From: Ruminococcus flavefaciens ND2009
GTDB lineage: Bacteria > Bacillota > Clostridia > Oscillospirales > Ruminococcaceae
Assembly (NCBI RefSeq): GCF_000621785.1
Contig: NZ_KK211349.1
Span: forward strand, 120,798 to 184,797
Direction of reading: 5' to 3'
Length of the DNA: 64,000 nucleotides
Shown: positions 7,889 through 15,415 of the stretch, piece by piece
Numbering within the stretch: position 1 is the first letter of the stretch
Layout: the number at the start of each line of letters is the position of its first letter
Notes under the pieces: model-generated
Databases searched by the model: none
Told to the model about the DNA's origin: nothing
The model's input: only the letters and a program-made list of their open reading frames with translations
Translations under genes and position numbers: made by a program

Positions 7889-9061
7889 CTACATCCTGAT
7901 TAGTTTCTGATACTCTTCCATCTCCAACTCACCATCAGCAGCCTTCTGCCGCAGCTCAATAGCATACTCCCCCCACTCAGCAAAGTCAGACTTGCTCATC
8001 TTCTTTTTCATAAAACGAGCATAGTGCTGTTTGTATGCTCGGTTGTATATCTCCCACACTGGATCGTTCTTGAGCTTGTCCTTGAAGGTGTGACGCATGG
8101 ATATGTCACGGCAGGACTTGGGAGGATTGCTGCTTATAAGCCGCTTGCAGTAGTGCGAAAAGGTGGTGTGCTTCATGATGAACCACCGACCACAGTTGTG
8201 GCACTTGACAGGCATGAACTTCTCCTCGATACACTTGAACAACTCAAAATACAGAAAGGCTCCCAGCGATGTGAAACGATAAGTCTCACAGAGTATGGGA
8301 CCTTTTTTCGTTTCAATTACTGTATGTCCCATGCACATACTGCCACCGGACTCCAGATTAAGATATGAGTTGCTGAGATTATGTGTTGCGGTAAACTTCT
8401 GAAATTCTTCGATAACTTTTTCGGTTGAAGGATAGTTGTTGTGGTTACAGAGTTCGTCAACGAACGGCATAAAAACATTTTTTACTCGCAGCAGGTCTGC
8501 AACAAATGTTTCAAACTCATCAGCTATCTTTCTGATATGTGAAATGAATTCTATCGCGTACTGTTTTTTCTCGGAATCATTCAACGCTTTTTCATCATCA
8601 AGATGATAGTCAGGAAGCCGTTTGAGCTCGTTGAGATTTTCACTGATATATCCGTCATCTATTCCTTCTGACCTGTCTGTGAAATAATAATCGTCATCAT
8701 CTTCATCGTCGTTTTTCTGTTCCCTATAATAATTTACAAACAGGTCATCGTAATAAGCAAACAAGTTTTGCAGAACACCTCTGCGGAAGTGTTGCTTGTC
8801 ATACGGCGGAAGCTTCTTTGCAATATCAAAGATACGCTCATAAGCATCTTCAACCTTTTGTGCTCGCTCACCGATCGCATACGGTTGATACTCAGAACTG
8901 ATGTTCAGTTGTGATTTTGCACGTTTACAAACATCATAAATATCTTCAAGATCCTTTATATTTGCTGAAAAATAGCGCAGAAGTATTTCTCCAAGTGGGT
9001 ACTCTCTTCCGTCTGATAAATAAATCTTGCGGTCGTGGTAGTGCGCTTCCATCTCAAACAT
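7889..9061 (-). CDS. DUF6076 protein, element core gene, copy 1
   Basis: 390 residues, start behind AAAGGAGAAGCT. The first ~45 residues (MFEMEAHYHDRKIYLSDG) and the last ~150 are almost the same as those of the copy at 18035-19186, while the middle differs strongly. The conserved C-terminal part holds a zinc-ribbon-like cluster (VKCHNCGRWF, HYCKRL, then SCRD at about 293-325) and a basic helical tail. An acidic run (DDEDDDDYYF) sits near residue 120. The gene is divergent from the winged-helix gene at 9330. The function is unknown; the zinc cluster suggests nucleic-acid or protein binding. Confidence 0.7.
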   Translation of the reverse strand: MFEMEAHYHDRKIYLSDGREYPLGEILLRYFSANIKDLEDIYDVCKRAKSQLNISSEYQPYAIGERAQKVEDAYERIFDIAKKLPPYDKQHFRRGVLQNLFAYYDDLFVNYYREQKNDDEDDDDYYFTDRSEGIDDGYISENLNELKRLPDYHLDDEKALNDSEKKQYAIEFISHIRKIADEFETFVADLLRVKNVFMPFVDELCNHNNYPSTEKVIEEFQKFTATHNLSNSYLNLESGGSMCMGHTVIETKKGPILCETYRFTSLGAFLYFELFKCIEEKFMPVKCHNCGRWFIMKHTTFSHYCKRLISSNPPKSCRDISMRHTFKDKLKNDPVWEIYNRAYKQHYARFMKKKMSKSDFAEWGEYAIELRQKAADGELEMEEYQKLIRM

Positions 9062-9223
9062 AGCTTCTCCTTTCAGAATTTGTGTTCGCAGTTATAGCTG
9101 TAACCATCTAAACATTTGTAATCAATAATCATCTGCATAACGCTTTATAATTTGATTGTTCACAAAAAGTTTACAATTAATAGATAATAAATCGAAACCG
9201 ATAGAGTTATTATACAACATCTA

Positions 9224-9252
9224 TTGACTTATGTCAAGGTCTGGTGTATACT
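9224..9252 (+). promoter_or_regulatory. Promoter with palindromic operator, copy 1
   Basis: -35 TTGACT (9224-9229), 17-bp spacer, -10 TATACT (9247-9252), reading toward the winged-helix gene. The perfect 14-nt palindrome-like site TTGACTTATGTCAA (9224-9237) overlaps the -35 box. It is kept in the second copy (19335) with one central change, so it is a likely operator. A second palindrome, GTCCGGAC, lies further down in both copies. Confidence 0.7.
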
Positions 9253-9329
9253 GAACACAGTTAAGACGTCCGGACAACTCTTGACATCATTCGTTCAAAA
9301 GCTATTGTCAATTTGAAAGGAAGATGTAA

Positions 9330-9689
9330 ATGAAAAACAATATCAACTGCACAGCGTACTCAAACGGTATCAACTCTCCGCTGGAGTACCTCAACATCAC
9401 TACGCCTGCCGAGTTCAAGGTGGTGATGGACTTACTCTGTTATTACGACAGCGAAAAGAAAACCTCGACCATAAGCCGCACAGGTATTGCAAGAGATACT
9501 GCAATGTCGTTGAGCAACGTTGAACGCGCATTGAAAACTCTTGCACAGAAGGATATCATTCGTATCCACAACAACTATGCTGACAACGGTCGTCAGGTCG
9601 ATAACTCATACGAGGTCGCATTCCTGAATTACGACATGGACGAGGACAAGCTCCGCGACGCAGAGCTTGCGCTTCAGTTCAAAAGTTAA
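9330..9689 (+). CDS. Small winged-helix protein, copy 1
   Basis: 119 residues behind GAAAGGAAGATG. The sequence PLEYLNITTPAEFKVVMDLL, then TISRTGIARDTAMSLSNVERALKTLAQKDIIRIHNNY, looks like a winged helix-turn-helix of the type used by replication initiators and MarR/phage regulators. A short acidic tail follows. The copy at 19435 is almost identical. It is divergent from the DUF6076 gene and downstream of the palindromic promoter, so it may regulate the element. A replication or partition role is also possible. Confidence 0.75.
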   Translation: MKNNINCTAYSNGINSPLEYLNITTPAEFKVVMDLLCYYDSEKKTSTISRTGIARDTAMSLSNVERALKTLAQKDIIRIHNNYADNGRQVDNSYEVAFLNYDMDEDKLRDAELALQFKS

Positions 9690-9894
9690 TTGTCATAGGG
9701 GCTGTGTCATGATGTCATACGCTTATATATTAAGTAAACAATAGAATATATATTATATAGCAAAGAAGAAGGTTATATATTACTTGATAGTTATATAAAC
9801 TATGTGCCTTCTTTTCTTTGCAATGATAACTGTGACAGTAACCGTGTAAGGGACGATTATCCGAAACACGCACAGAAAGTCCCTTTTTAGCCGT

Positions 9895-10190
9895 CCTCAG
9901 AGTGAAAATGGTATAGCTACCCCACCGCTCCCGTTGAACGCGGTTGTCGCGCAACGTGGAGCGAGTTGGGGGATATATCAGAGGGAGAAAAAACGGACAA
10001 ACCTGCGGTGCGGAAGTCGGTCCGCAAGACCGGCAAGCATAGCAGACGGCATTCCGCCTGCCGCTGAAACGGGAGAACCCGTGCCCCTTTTTGGTTTGCA
10101 GGAAAAAGGCTGGCGTCATTTGCGCCCGCCATTCCACATCGGACGGGCAGTGCCCGCCGATTCTTCGGCATTTGCTGTGAAGTAAGCAGA
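9895..10190 (+). other. Conserved hairpin-rich block, copy 1
   Basis: Non-coding GC-rich DNA between the winged-helix gene and the TnpW-like gene. Hairpin 9920-9971 has arms CCCCA/TTGGGG, CGCTCC/GGAGCG and CGTTG/CAACG around an inner CGCG/CGCG. It is followed by GGCATTCCGCCTGCC, ACGGGAGAACCCGT, CGGGCAGTGCCCG and GCCGATTCTTCGGC, each able to fold. The same order of hairpins occurs in element 2 (19990-20303) and, on the other strand, in element 3 (50114-50364), always upstream of TnpW and recombinase. Reading frames across it look accidental. Candidate roles are an oriT, a single-strand origin or a structured RNA. The rest of 9690-10447 holds no gene I can support. Confidence 0.6.
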
Positions 10191-10447
10191 GGCGTCTTTC
10201 CTTGGGAATTTCAAAAAAGCAGGCGTCTTTTTTGAGAAAAAAGTCAGATAAAGGCTATGATCAGGGAGATATGGGAGGCGTCTGAGCAGCATAATTGCCG
10301 CTGTGAGAGGAGTGATAAAAAACCGAGTAGGCCTCGCAAGGGATGCTCAAAAAGTCTGGGCTGGTAACACGCAGGCTCAGCAAAGACGGTACGATCAGAT
10401 TTTGTACCTGTGAATTTGAATTGAATAGTTTTAGAGGAGGCGGATGT

Positions 10448-10672
10448 ATGAGCGTAAACCTTGAAAAGACTCATTGCAGTGAAGATCCCGAGGTACAGTC
10501 CGTATTGCATCACGACTGTACTGTTGACGGTGTCACCTATCGTGTTTGGTCTGCTTTCCTTGGCAGGAAAAGAGCTGAAGAGTCACTCGGAGAATTAATG
10601 CTCCGACAGCTCGAAAGGGGGTATGAAAAGCCTGCCTTTGATGCAAAGCAGACCGAGAGCGAGTCAATGTAG
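10448..10672 (+). CDS. TnpW-like small element protein, copy 1
   Basis: 74 residues from ATG 10448 (AGAGGAGGCGGATGT upstream); a longer in-frame start lacks a ribosome site. The core VDGVTYRVWSAFLGRKRAEE, then LMLRQLERG, resembles the small TnpW-type proteins encoded before TnpX-like recombinases, and the equivalent protein of element 3 (49784-49945) has VDGQKFEVSLVF. TnpW function is not established; a helper of recombination directionality or expression is possible. Confidence 0.6.
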   Translation: MSVNLEKTHCSEDPEVQSVLHHDCTVDGVTYRVWSAFLGRKRAEESLGELMLRQLERGYEKPAFDAKQTESESM

Positions 10673-10792
10673 AAGTCGGAAAATGTTTTTTGTGCAGTCC
10701 TACGAAATCAGCTGTGCACACTGGATTCCTGAGCGGAGGTGTGGTATACTGTCCGTGTAAGGATCTGCTGCACGGCTGTGAAAGGAGTTATA

Positions 10793-12421
10793 ATGAAAAA
10801 CAAACAGCCTAAAAAAGCAGCTCTGTATTGCAGGCTCTCGGTCGATGACGGGCGAATGGGCGAAAGCGTAAGCATTGGCTCGCAGAAATTATTATTGGAG
10901 CAGTACTGCAAGGATCATGCAATAGAAAATTATGAAGTGTACGATGATGACGGATACAGCGGCACTAACTTTGACCGTCCTGCGTTCCAGAGAATGTATG
11001 AAGACATTCAGAACGGACTGATAGATACCGTCCTGGTAAAAGACCAGTCACGATTCGGAAGGTCGTATATCGAAGTCGGAATGTACGTTGAAAAGTTCAA
11101 AGAGCTCGGGGTTCGGTTCATAGCGGTCAGTGATAACTATGACTCTATGAAAAATGAAAACGATATGATGTTCCCGATGCGTAATGTGCTGAACGATTAC
11201 TTCGCAAGAGAGGCTTCTATCAAGACTAAGACTGCGAAGAAGGCAAAAGCGAAAGCCGGACAGTACATCGGTTCAAAGCCGCCCTTCGGTTACAAGCTGG
11301 ACCCGAATGACAGACATCACCTTGTGATAGATGAGCCTGCCGCGGAGACAGTACGAAGGATATTCAGAATGGCGGCACAGGGGATAGGCTACAATAAGAC
11401 CACGAAAATATTTCGTGAGGAAAAAGTTCTCACACCGATAGCTTACTTCAATCTCCACAATCCTGATTACTTCAAGTCGGATTACTGGAGAAAGGAGTTC
11501 GATTGGCACGTTACTTCTATCCGAGTGATTCTCGAAAACGAAGTCTATCTCGGTAAACTAATCTACGGAAAGCAGCGGTGCAAGTCGATGAAAAGCAAGG
11601 AGAAAGTCAAGGTCCCGAGAGAGGACTGGATAATCGTTGAGAACTGTCATGAGCCGATAATAACACAGGAATTATGGGACGAAGCACACAGAATGATGAG
11701 TACCAAGAGGCGTCCAACGCAGACAGGTGAGGTTCAGATGTTCGCAGGTCTGCTCTACTGTGCGGACTGCGGTCACGCACTCACCTACTCGCAGAAGAAA
11801 CGCAAAGACGGTACATATCACGGAGCATACTCATGCTGGATGTATAAAACTCACGGCAAGGAATACTGTGCTTCGCATTATATTACCTACGATGTGGTGT
11901 ACAAGCTTGTGCTGAAAGATGTCCGGAGAGTGCTGAAGTCATATCGTAAAAATAAGGATGAGTTCAGGTCATTCCTCGACAGCAAGTGCAGCGACAGCAG
12001 TGCAAAGAAGATAATACAGCATGAACATGAGCTTGAAAAAGCACAGGGCAGAGTAGCTGAGATAGACCGCCTGCTTAACAAGCTCTATGAAGATAATGCA
12101 CTCGGAAAGATCTCAGATGATCGCTATGCACAGATGACAAAAACATTTGAGGAAGAACAGGCAGAACTCAAAAAGTCTATGCCCGAACTGACATATGAGA
12201 TCACGACGCTCAAAGCCAGATCTGATGCCGCCGATAAATTTACAAAAGTAATTGACAGTTATACGGATATAAAGGAACTCAATGCTGATATACTCAATGA
12301 GCTTATCGACAAAATAGTTGTCCACCACAAGGAAAAGCTCTATGGAAAGACATATCAGCAAGTAGAAATATATTACAGATTCGTAGGCGAACTGAAGGAA
12401 ACTGTGGCAAAAGCAGCGTAA
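10793..12421 (+). CDS. Large serine recombinase, copy 1
   Basis: 542 residues, start ATG 10793 behind AAAGGAG. The resolvase catalytic domain (about 8-150) has the nucleophile Ser in YCRLSVDD and the motif KDQSRFGRSYIEVG. A recombinase domain (about 160-270) and a zinc ribbon (LLYCADCGHALTYS to CASHYI, about 310-360) follow, then a long coiled coil (about 390-470). It lies 39 bp before the attR junction, as expected for an integrase acting on this element. It differs from the copy at 20906 by only about three residues (V/I, R/H and E/K in the coiled coil). It is TnpX-like and should integrate and excise by Ser-linked cleavage without replication. Confidence 0.95.
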   Translation: MKNKQPKKAALYCRLSVDDGRMGESVSIGSQKLLLEQYCKDHAIENYEVYDDDGYSGTNFDRPAFQRMYEDIQNGLIDTVLVKDQSRFGRSYIEVGMYVEKFKELGVRFIAVSDNYDSMKNENDMMFPMRNVLNDYFAREASIKTKTAKKAKAKAGQYIGSKPPFGYKLDPNDRHHLVIDEPAAETVRRIFRMAAQGIGYNKTTKIFREEKVLTPIAYFNLHNPDYFKSDYWRKEFDWHVTSIRVILENEVYLGKLIYGKQRCKSMKSKEKVKVPREDWIIVENCHEPIITQELWDEAHRMMSTKRRPTQTGEVQMFAGLLYCADCGHALTYSQKKRKDGTYHGAYSCWMYKTHGKEYCASHYITYDVVYKLVLKDVRRVLKSYRKNKDEFRSFLDSKCSDSSAKKIIQHEHELEKAQGRVAEIDRLLNKLYEDNALGKISDDRYAQMTKTFEEEQAELKKSMPELTYEITTLKARSDAADKFTKVIDSYTDIKELNADILNELIDKIVVHHKEKLYGKTYQQVEIYYRFVGELKETVAKAA

Positions 12422-12460
12422 CAACAAAAAGAAATTATGTTCGCTTTAAAAACAGTCCTC

Positions 12461-12492
12461 GGTCGCAGGTTCGAGTCCCGTCACAAGCTCCA
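12461..12492 (+). pseudogene. 3' half of split tRNA-Thr(CGU), attR, copy 1
   Basis: GGTC, then a T arm around TTCGAGT, CACAAGC, discriminator T and CCA. It complements the tRNA 5' half at 3-50 exactly (acceptor 7 of 7 pairs). The T stem of the rebuilt tRNA has one A-C mismatch. The sequence just upstream (CAGTCC preceded by TCGCTTTA) is the element arm of attR. Confidence 0.85.
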
Positions 12493-12521
12493 TATCTATG
12501 TTATAAAATAGATCCCAAGCC

Positions 12522-12552
12522 AAAAACTCCCGATTTTTCGGGAGTTTTTGCG
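12522..12552 (+). terminator. Terminator beyond the tRNA 3' half
   Basis: AAAAACTCCCGA/TCGGGAGTTTTT hairpin about 30 nt after the CCA. It is probably the original terminator of the host tRNA gene, which suggests that host-side DNA resumes at 12493. Confidence 0.75.
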
Positions 12553-12886
12553 TATCAAAAAGAAAAAATTTTTTATGTGTTACCGTAGATCCCAAACCGT
12601 AAAAATACGATTCGAACGCGCCAAAAGGCGTTTTGAGAGCTGATACAAAGACAGCCAGGAATAAAAGTACGGAAAAGCTCAGAAAATAGCCCAAAACCTA
12701 ATATAGAATTTTCAAGCGATTTTAAAGCCGATTTTGTTGGTTTCGTACAGAAGCCATACAAGGTCGGCTTTTTTGAATATATCAATACTTTATAGTGATT
12801 GGAAGCTGGGAAACATTCTATTAAGTTAAATGATAAAAATATATATTCAGCTTCGAAATATGCTGCCTGAATGTTGTATAATAACC

Positions 12887-13006
12887 AGAGATGAATATAC
12901 AGATATGCGTCAGTCATATGAAAATGAGATCAGTTCACTTCAGAAACAGAAGGACAGCATGCCTCGACTACAAAAGAAAAACCATTGTCATTGGAAGAAT
13001 TCATGA
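12887..13006 (+). pseudogene. Possible serine-recombinase C-terminal remnant
   Basis: This frame reads RDEYTDMRQSYENEISSLQK, which resembles the coiled coil near the C-terminus of serine recombinases, and stops at 13004. A frame change brings in PLSLEEFMKKN and another stop. No start or catalytic domain remains. The surrounding stretch 12553-13206 holds no intact gene; it also contains an inverted repeat AAGCCGA/TCGGCTT at about 12730-12773 with a T run. Confidence 0.3.
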
Positions 13007-13036
13007 AAAAGAACTAAGAAAATATACTAATTTGAT

Positions 13037-13068
13037 GACCGCCCTTTCACGGGCGGTTTTCTTTCTTA
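13037..13068 (+). terminator. Rho-independent terminator
   Basis: ACCGCCC/GGGCGGT stem with TTTTCTTTCTT behind it, just after the recombinase remnant. Confidence 0.75.
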
Positions 13069-13206
13069 TTAGGTCATCATTGACATTTATAGAATATATG
13101 TAAATTCATGGTTGTCCCCTATTGTCTTTTCTATGAAATGGGTGTATAATATGAACATATGTATCAATTAAGTGTAAGATGGTATACTAAAAAAGGAGAG
13201 GTTTAT

Positions 13207-13344
13207 ATGTCAAAAGAAAAAATCAGAAAGCACCGGCTATCAAGAAACAAATCTCTGCCTGCGGTCGTAATTGTCACACTGCTGATGATGTTTGGCTATT
13301 TCTATATGGCACAGATTGTTCTTGGCTGTGGATTGTCAATATAA
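13207..13344 (+). CDS. Single-pass small membrane protein
   Basis: 45 residues, start ATG 13207 with AGGAGAGG upstream. A basic N-terminus (MSKEKIRKHRLSRNKS) is followed by one hydrophobic segment (LPAVVIVTLLMMFGYFYMAQ). Family unknown. The good ribosome site and the positive-inside pattern are the only support for it being real. Confidence 0.45.
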   Translation: MSKEKIRKHRLSRNKSLPAVVIVTLLMMFGYFYMAQIVLGCGLSI

Positions 13345-13424
13345 TAACAATTATTAATTTCAAAAAATCAGGAATGTTTCGCCAAAAAGAATGAAGAGTA
13401 ATAACTTCAAATATCTCTAAATGA

Positions 13425-13465
13425 AATCCCCCCTGTAATCTTAATAAGACTTACAGAGGGGATTA
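13425..13465 (-). terminator. Hairpin after the coiled-coil regulator
   Basis: Inverted repeat AATCCCC..CTGTAA / TTACAG.GGGGATT just beyond the stop of the minus-strand gene at 13475; the tail is only weakly T-rich. Confidence 0.5.
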
Positions 13466-13474
13466 TACTGATAT

Positions 13475-13963
13475 TTACAACTCAACTTCTATATCACTGG
13501 TTTCCTTAAGCAGATATGCATTAAGGAGCTTTTCCATGATAGCGTCCTTGCGTTCAATAGATCTTTCTCGGATATCCAGTCTTTCATTAAGTCTATGTAT
13601 CTGACCTTTCAGATGCGCAACATTCTTTTCATATGCAGATTTCTGTTCTTCAAATTTTATCATCATAAATTCTATGGTCTGATTCTTGTCGTGTATTATC
13701 TGCTTCAAAGCCATTACTTCATCAAGTCCGCTGGTATCGCCGTAAAGGTCAAGAAGTACGTCAGCAAGAGGCGCTATAGAATCCTGATAACGAAAATTAA
13801 ATTCCTCAGAGCCCTCAGAAAAAATTCTTTTAACTGTCGCTTCCGACACAAACTTTCCCTTTGCTTCGAGCATTTCCATTATTCTTGAAACGGATAATCC
13901 CTGTTCTGTCTTGACCTTTTTTAGTCGTTCAATGGTAGTTTTTTTGAGTTTTTCGATTTCCAT
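13475..13963 (-). CDS. Helix-turn-helix protein with coiled coil
   Basis: 162 residues. The start at 13963 has AAAGGAGC upstream; the longer frame has none. Residues about 1-70 (TIERLKKVKTEQGLSVSRIM, then SEATVKRIFSEGS) look like an XRE-type helix-turn-helix. From about 85 to 150 a charged coiled coil (EEQKSAYEKNVAHLKGQIHR, then LNERLDIRERSIERK) should dimerise it. It is divergent from the Spo0A-like gene at 14293 and may regulate it. This combination is common on Clostridial mobile DNA. Confidence 0.65.
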   Translation of the reverse strand: MEIEKLKKTTIERLKKVKTEQGLSVSRIMEMLEAKGKFVSEATVKRIFSEGSEEFNFRYQDSIAPLADVLLDLYGDTSGLDEVMALKQIIHDKNQTIEFMMIKFEEQKSAYEKNVAHLKGQIHRLNERLDIRERSIERKDAIMEKLLNAYLLKETSDIEVEL

Positions 13964-14292
13964 GCAATAAAAAGCTCCTTTTTGGTATTTTTTTGAGTTC
14001 AATAAAATAGACTAAAGTTATACAATGATTATACTGAAAATAGCTTGTAAATAAACCGCGAATTATGTTACAATTCATATATAGTAAGTAGGCTAATTCG
14101 ACATAAAGCCTTATTCAAATAGCAGGGAAACAATGCATAGACTTTGACATTTAATGGTATGATTATATCATTAATATCAAATTATGTCAACTGTTTTTCT
14201 TAAAATAATAACTATTGAAGCAAGCAGTGATCCTGTCGTTTTTCAGCCTATACTACAACATTAAAACTACGGAACATAAAAGGAGAATAATT

Positions 14293-14718
14293 ATGTTATC
14301 AAACAACGCTGTAATCAATGAAAATGAAGAAAAAAATACGTATCATTTGCCAGCCAGCCTGTCGTCAAAAGGAAATGAATTACATACAGACCAGCTGGAA
14401 AACGACGTCGTAAAATTTGTACAGAAACTTGGTATTCGCCCTCATTTAACCGGTTATCATCTTCTCATAAAAGCAATACTTCTATCGTTAAAATCGCCTC
14501 ATCTTCTCAAATCCCTTACAAAAGAACTGTATCCGATGGTTGCAATGGAACATGGTAAAAATGTTAGAGCTGTCGAGCGTAATATGAGAAAAGCAATAGA
14601 ATCCGCATATGAGTATGATCCACAGCGCGTTCAGTCAATATTCTACTATAAAGTAGATAAGCCTTACATATCGGAAGTGCTTTCTATGGCGGTGGAATCA
14701 ATTCGGCATAAGCAATAA
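14293..14718 (+). CDS. Orphan Spo0A C-terminal-domain protein
   Basis: 141 residues, start ATG 14293 behind AAAAGGAG. Residues about 35-140 match the DNA-binding effector domain of Spo0A: VQKLGIRPHLTGYHLLIKAI, SLTKELYPMVA and AVERNMRKAIESAY correspond to the recognition helices. There is no phosphoacceptor receiver domain; the first ~35 residues are a short polar tail. It could bind 0A-box-like sites without phosphorylation and link the element to host development, which is inference. The ~290-bp intergenic region to 13963 holds the divergent promoters. Confidence 0.8.
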   Translation: MLSNNAVINENEEKNTYHLPASLSSKGNELHTDQLENDVVKFVQKLGIRPHLTGYHLLIKAILLSLKSPHLLKSLTKELYPMVAMEHGKNVRAVERNMRKAIESAYEYDPQRVQSIFYYKVDKPYISEVLSMAVESIRHKQ

Positions 14719-14769
14719 GGCGAATATGTAGTCAAAAACAGACCTTTGGCAGTATTGTTATGAGCATTA

Positions 14770-14970
14770 TCAACTATCCATATTCTCTTTAACAAGTTCA
14801 ATTCCTTTCTCTATAAATTCCTCCAATGTCGGCATCTTATTGTCGAAGGTCTTTTTGAAATTCGGCGTATCTTTTGCATCAATAATTGCCTTTTCCATTT
14901 CTTTTCGCACTTCTTCAACTGTCGTGTGGTTCTGTTCGGCTACAATTTGCAGCATAGTCTCGATGTTCAT
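14770..14970 (-). CDS. Small helical protein, unknown
   Basis: 66 residues, start 14970 behind AAAGGAGATG. The sequence MNIETMLQIVAEQNHTTVEE, then VRKEMEKAI, is a recurring short Clostridial type with a TVEEVR helix and an acidic tail ending LVKENMDS. Function unknown. Confidence 0.55.
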   Translation of the reverse strand: MNIETMLQIVAEQNHTTVEEVRKEMEKAIIDAKDTPNFKKTFDNKMPTLEEFIEKGIELVKENMDS

Positions 14971-15093
14971 AGTAACATCTCCTTTCATAATTTGACGGTA
15001 TAAAACCGTGCCGTGATTATTATACCACATTAAAACTGGCTATACTCTCAGAGATTTTGTCGAAATATGTCGTATCTTAGTATTTTATGACTG

Positions 15094-15234
15094 GGTATGT
15101 TCAAGAATTATCCCAATTTGAAGGACGACTGGCATGAGGTCTACGGTGACCGTATCAATCAGCTTGTATTCAGAGGAAAGAGATACAAAAAAGCTGATAT
15201 CCTTGCCAAGCTTGAAAAATGCCTGACTATATGA
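15094..15234 (+). pseudogene. Fragment of a CobW-family GTPase C-terminus
   Basis: The frame [20 protein letters not shown], then [20 protein letters not shown] and LEKCL, ends at 15234. The order (tryptophan, GDR, QLVF.G, final LxKCL) is that of the CobW C-terminal domain, of which only about 45 residues remain. There is no upstream GTPase domain. The rest of 15235-15415 holds no supported feature. Confidence 0.45.
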
Positions 15235-15415
15235 GCAGCAAGGCAATACCTGTATACCTGTTTATCAAAGCAGGGAAAACACAGTTTATACAGGAAATCA
15301 GAGTCAATCCCAAATTCTGTGTAAACGAAAAATAGTGCAATAAAAGAGTATATGATGAGACCGATTGTGAAAGCAGTCGGTCTTATCTGCATATTAGCAC
15401 ATGATTATTTGATTG

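Larger units (their letters stand above)
51..12464 (+). mobile_element. Integrative element 1 in tRNA-Thr, large serine recombinase type
   Basis: The left end starts after GGTC at 47-50 and the right end is GGTC at 12461-12464, directly behind a large serine recombinase. Joining the right end to the left end rebuilds an attP. Its arms are TCGCTTTAAAAACAGTCC and GGACTGAAAATAAAGCGA around an 8-nt centre, and 14 of 18 arm positions are inverted complements. That symmetry is typical of serine-integrase sites. Cargo on the left (tRNA, toxin-like lipoprotein, ABC system, HEPN/Toprim protein) is joined to a core of DUF6076, winged-helix protein, hairpin block, TnpW-like protein and recombinase. No relaxase or conjugation gene is visible. 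The same attL could instead pair with the second right end at 22577-22580, giving a composite element of about 22.5 kb. Confidence 0.7.

Noticed and set aside
9730-10185. Several overlapping open frames on both strands (60-135 codons) in the GC-rich block
   Set aside because: They coincide with hairpins, lack ribosome sites, and the element 3 copy breaks the frames; treated as accidental.
12446-12917. Minus-strand frames across the attR and terminator region
   Set aside because: They run through the tRNA fragment and terminator hairpin and have no ribosome sites.
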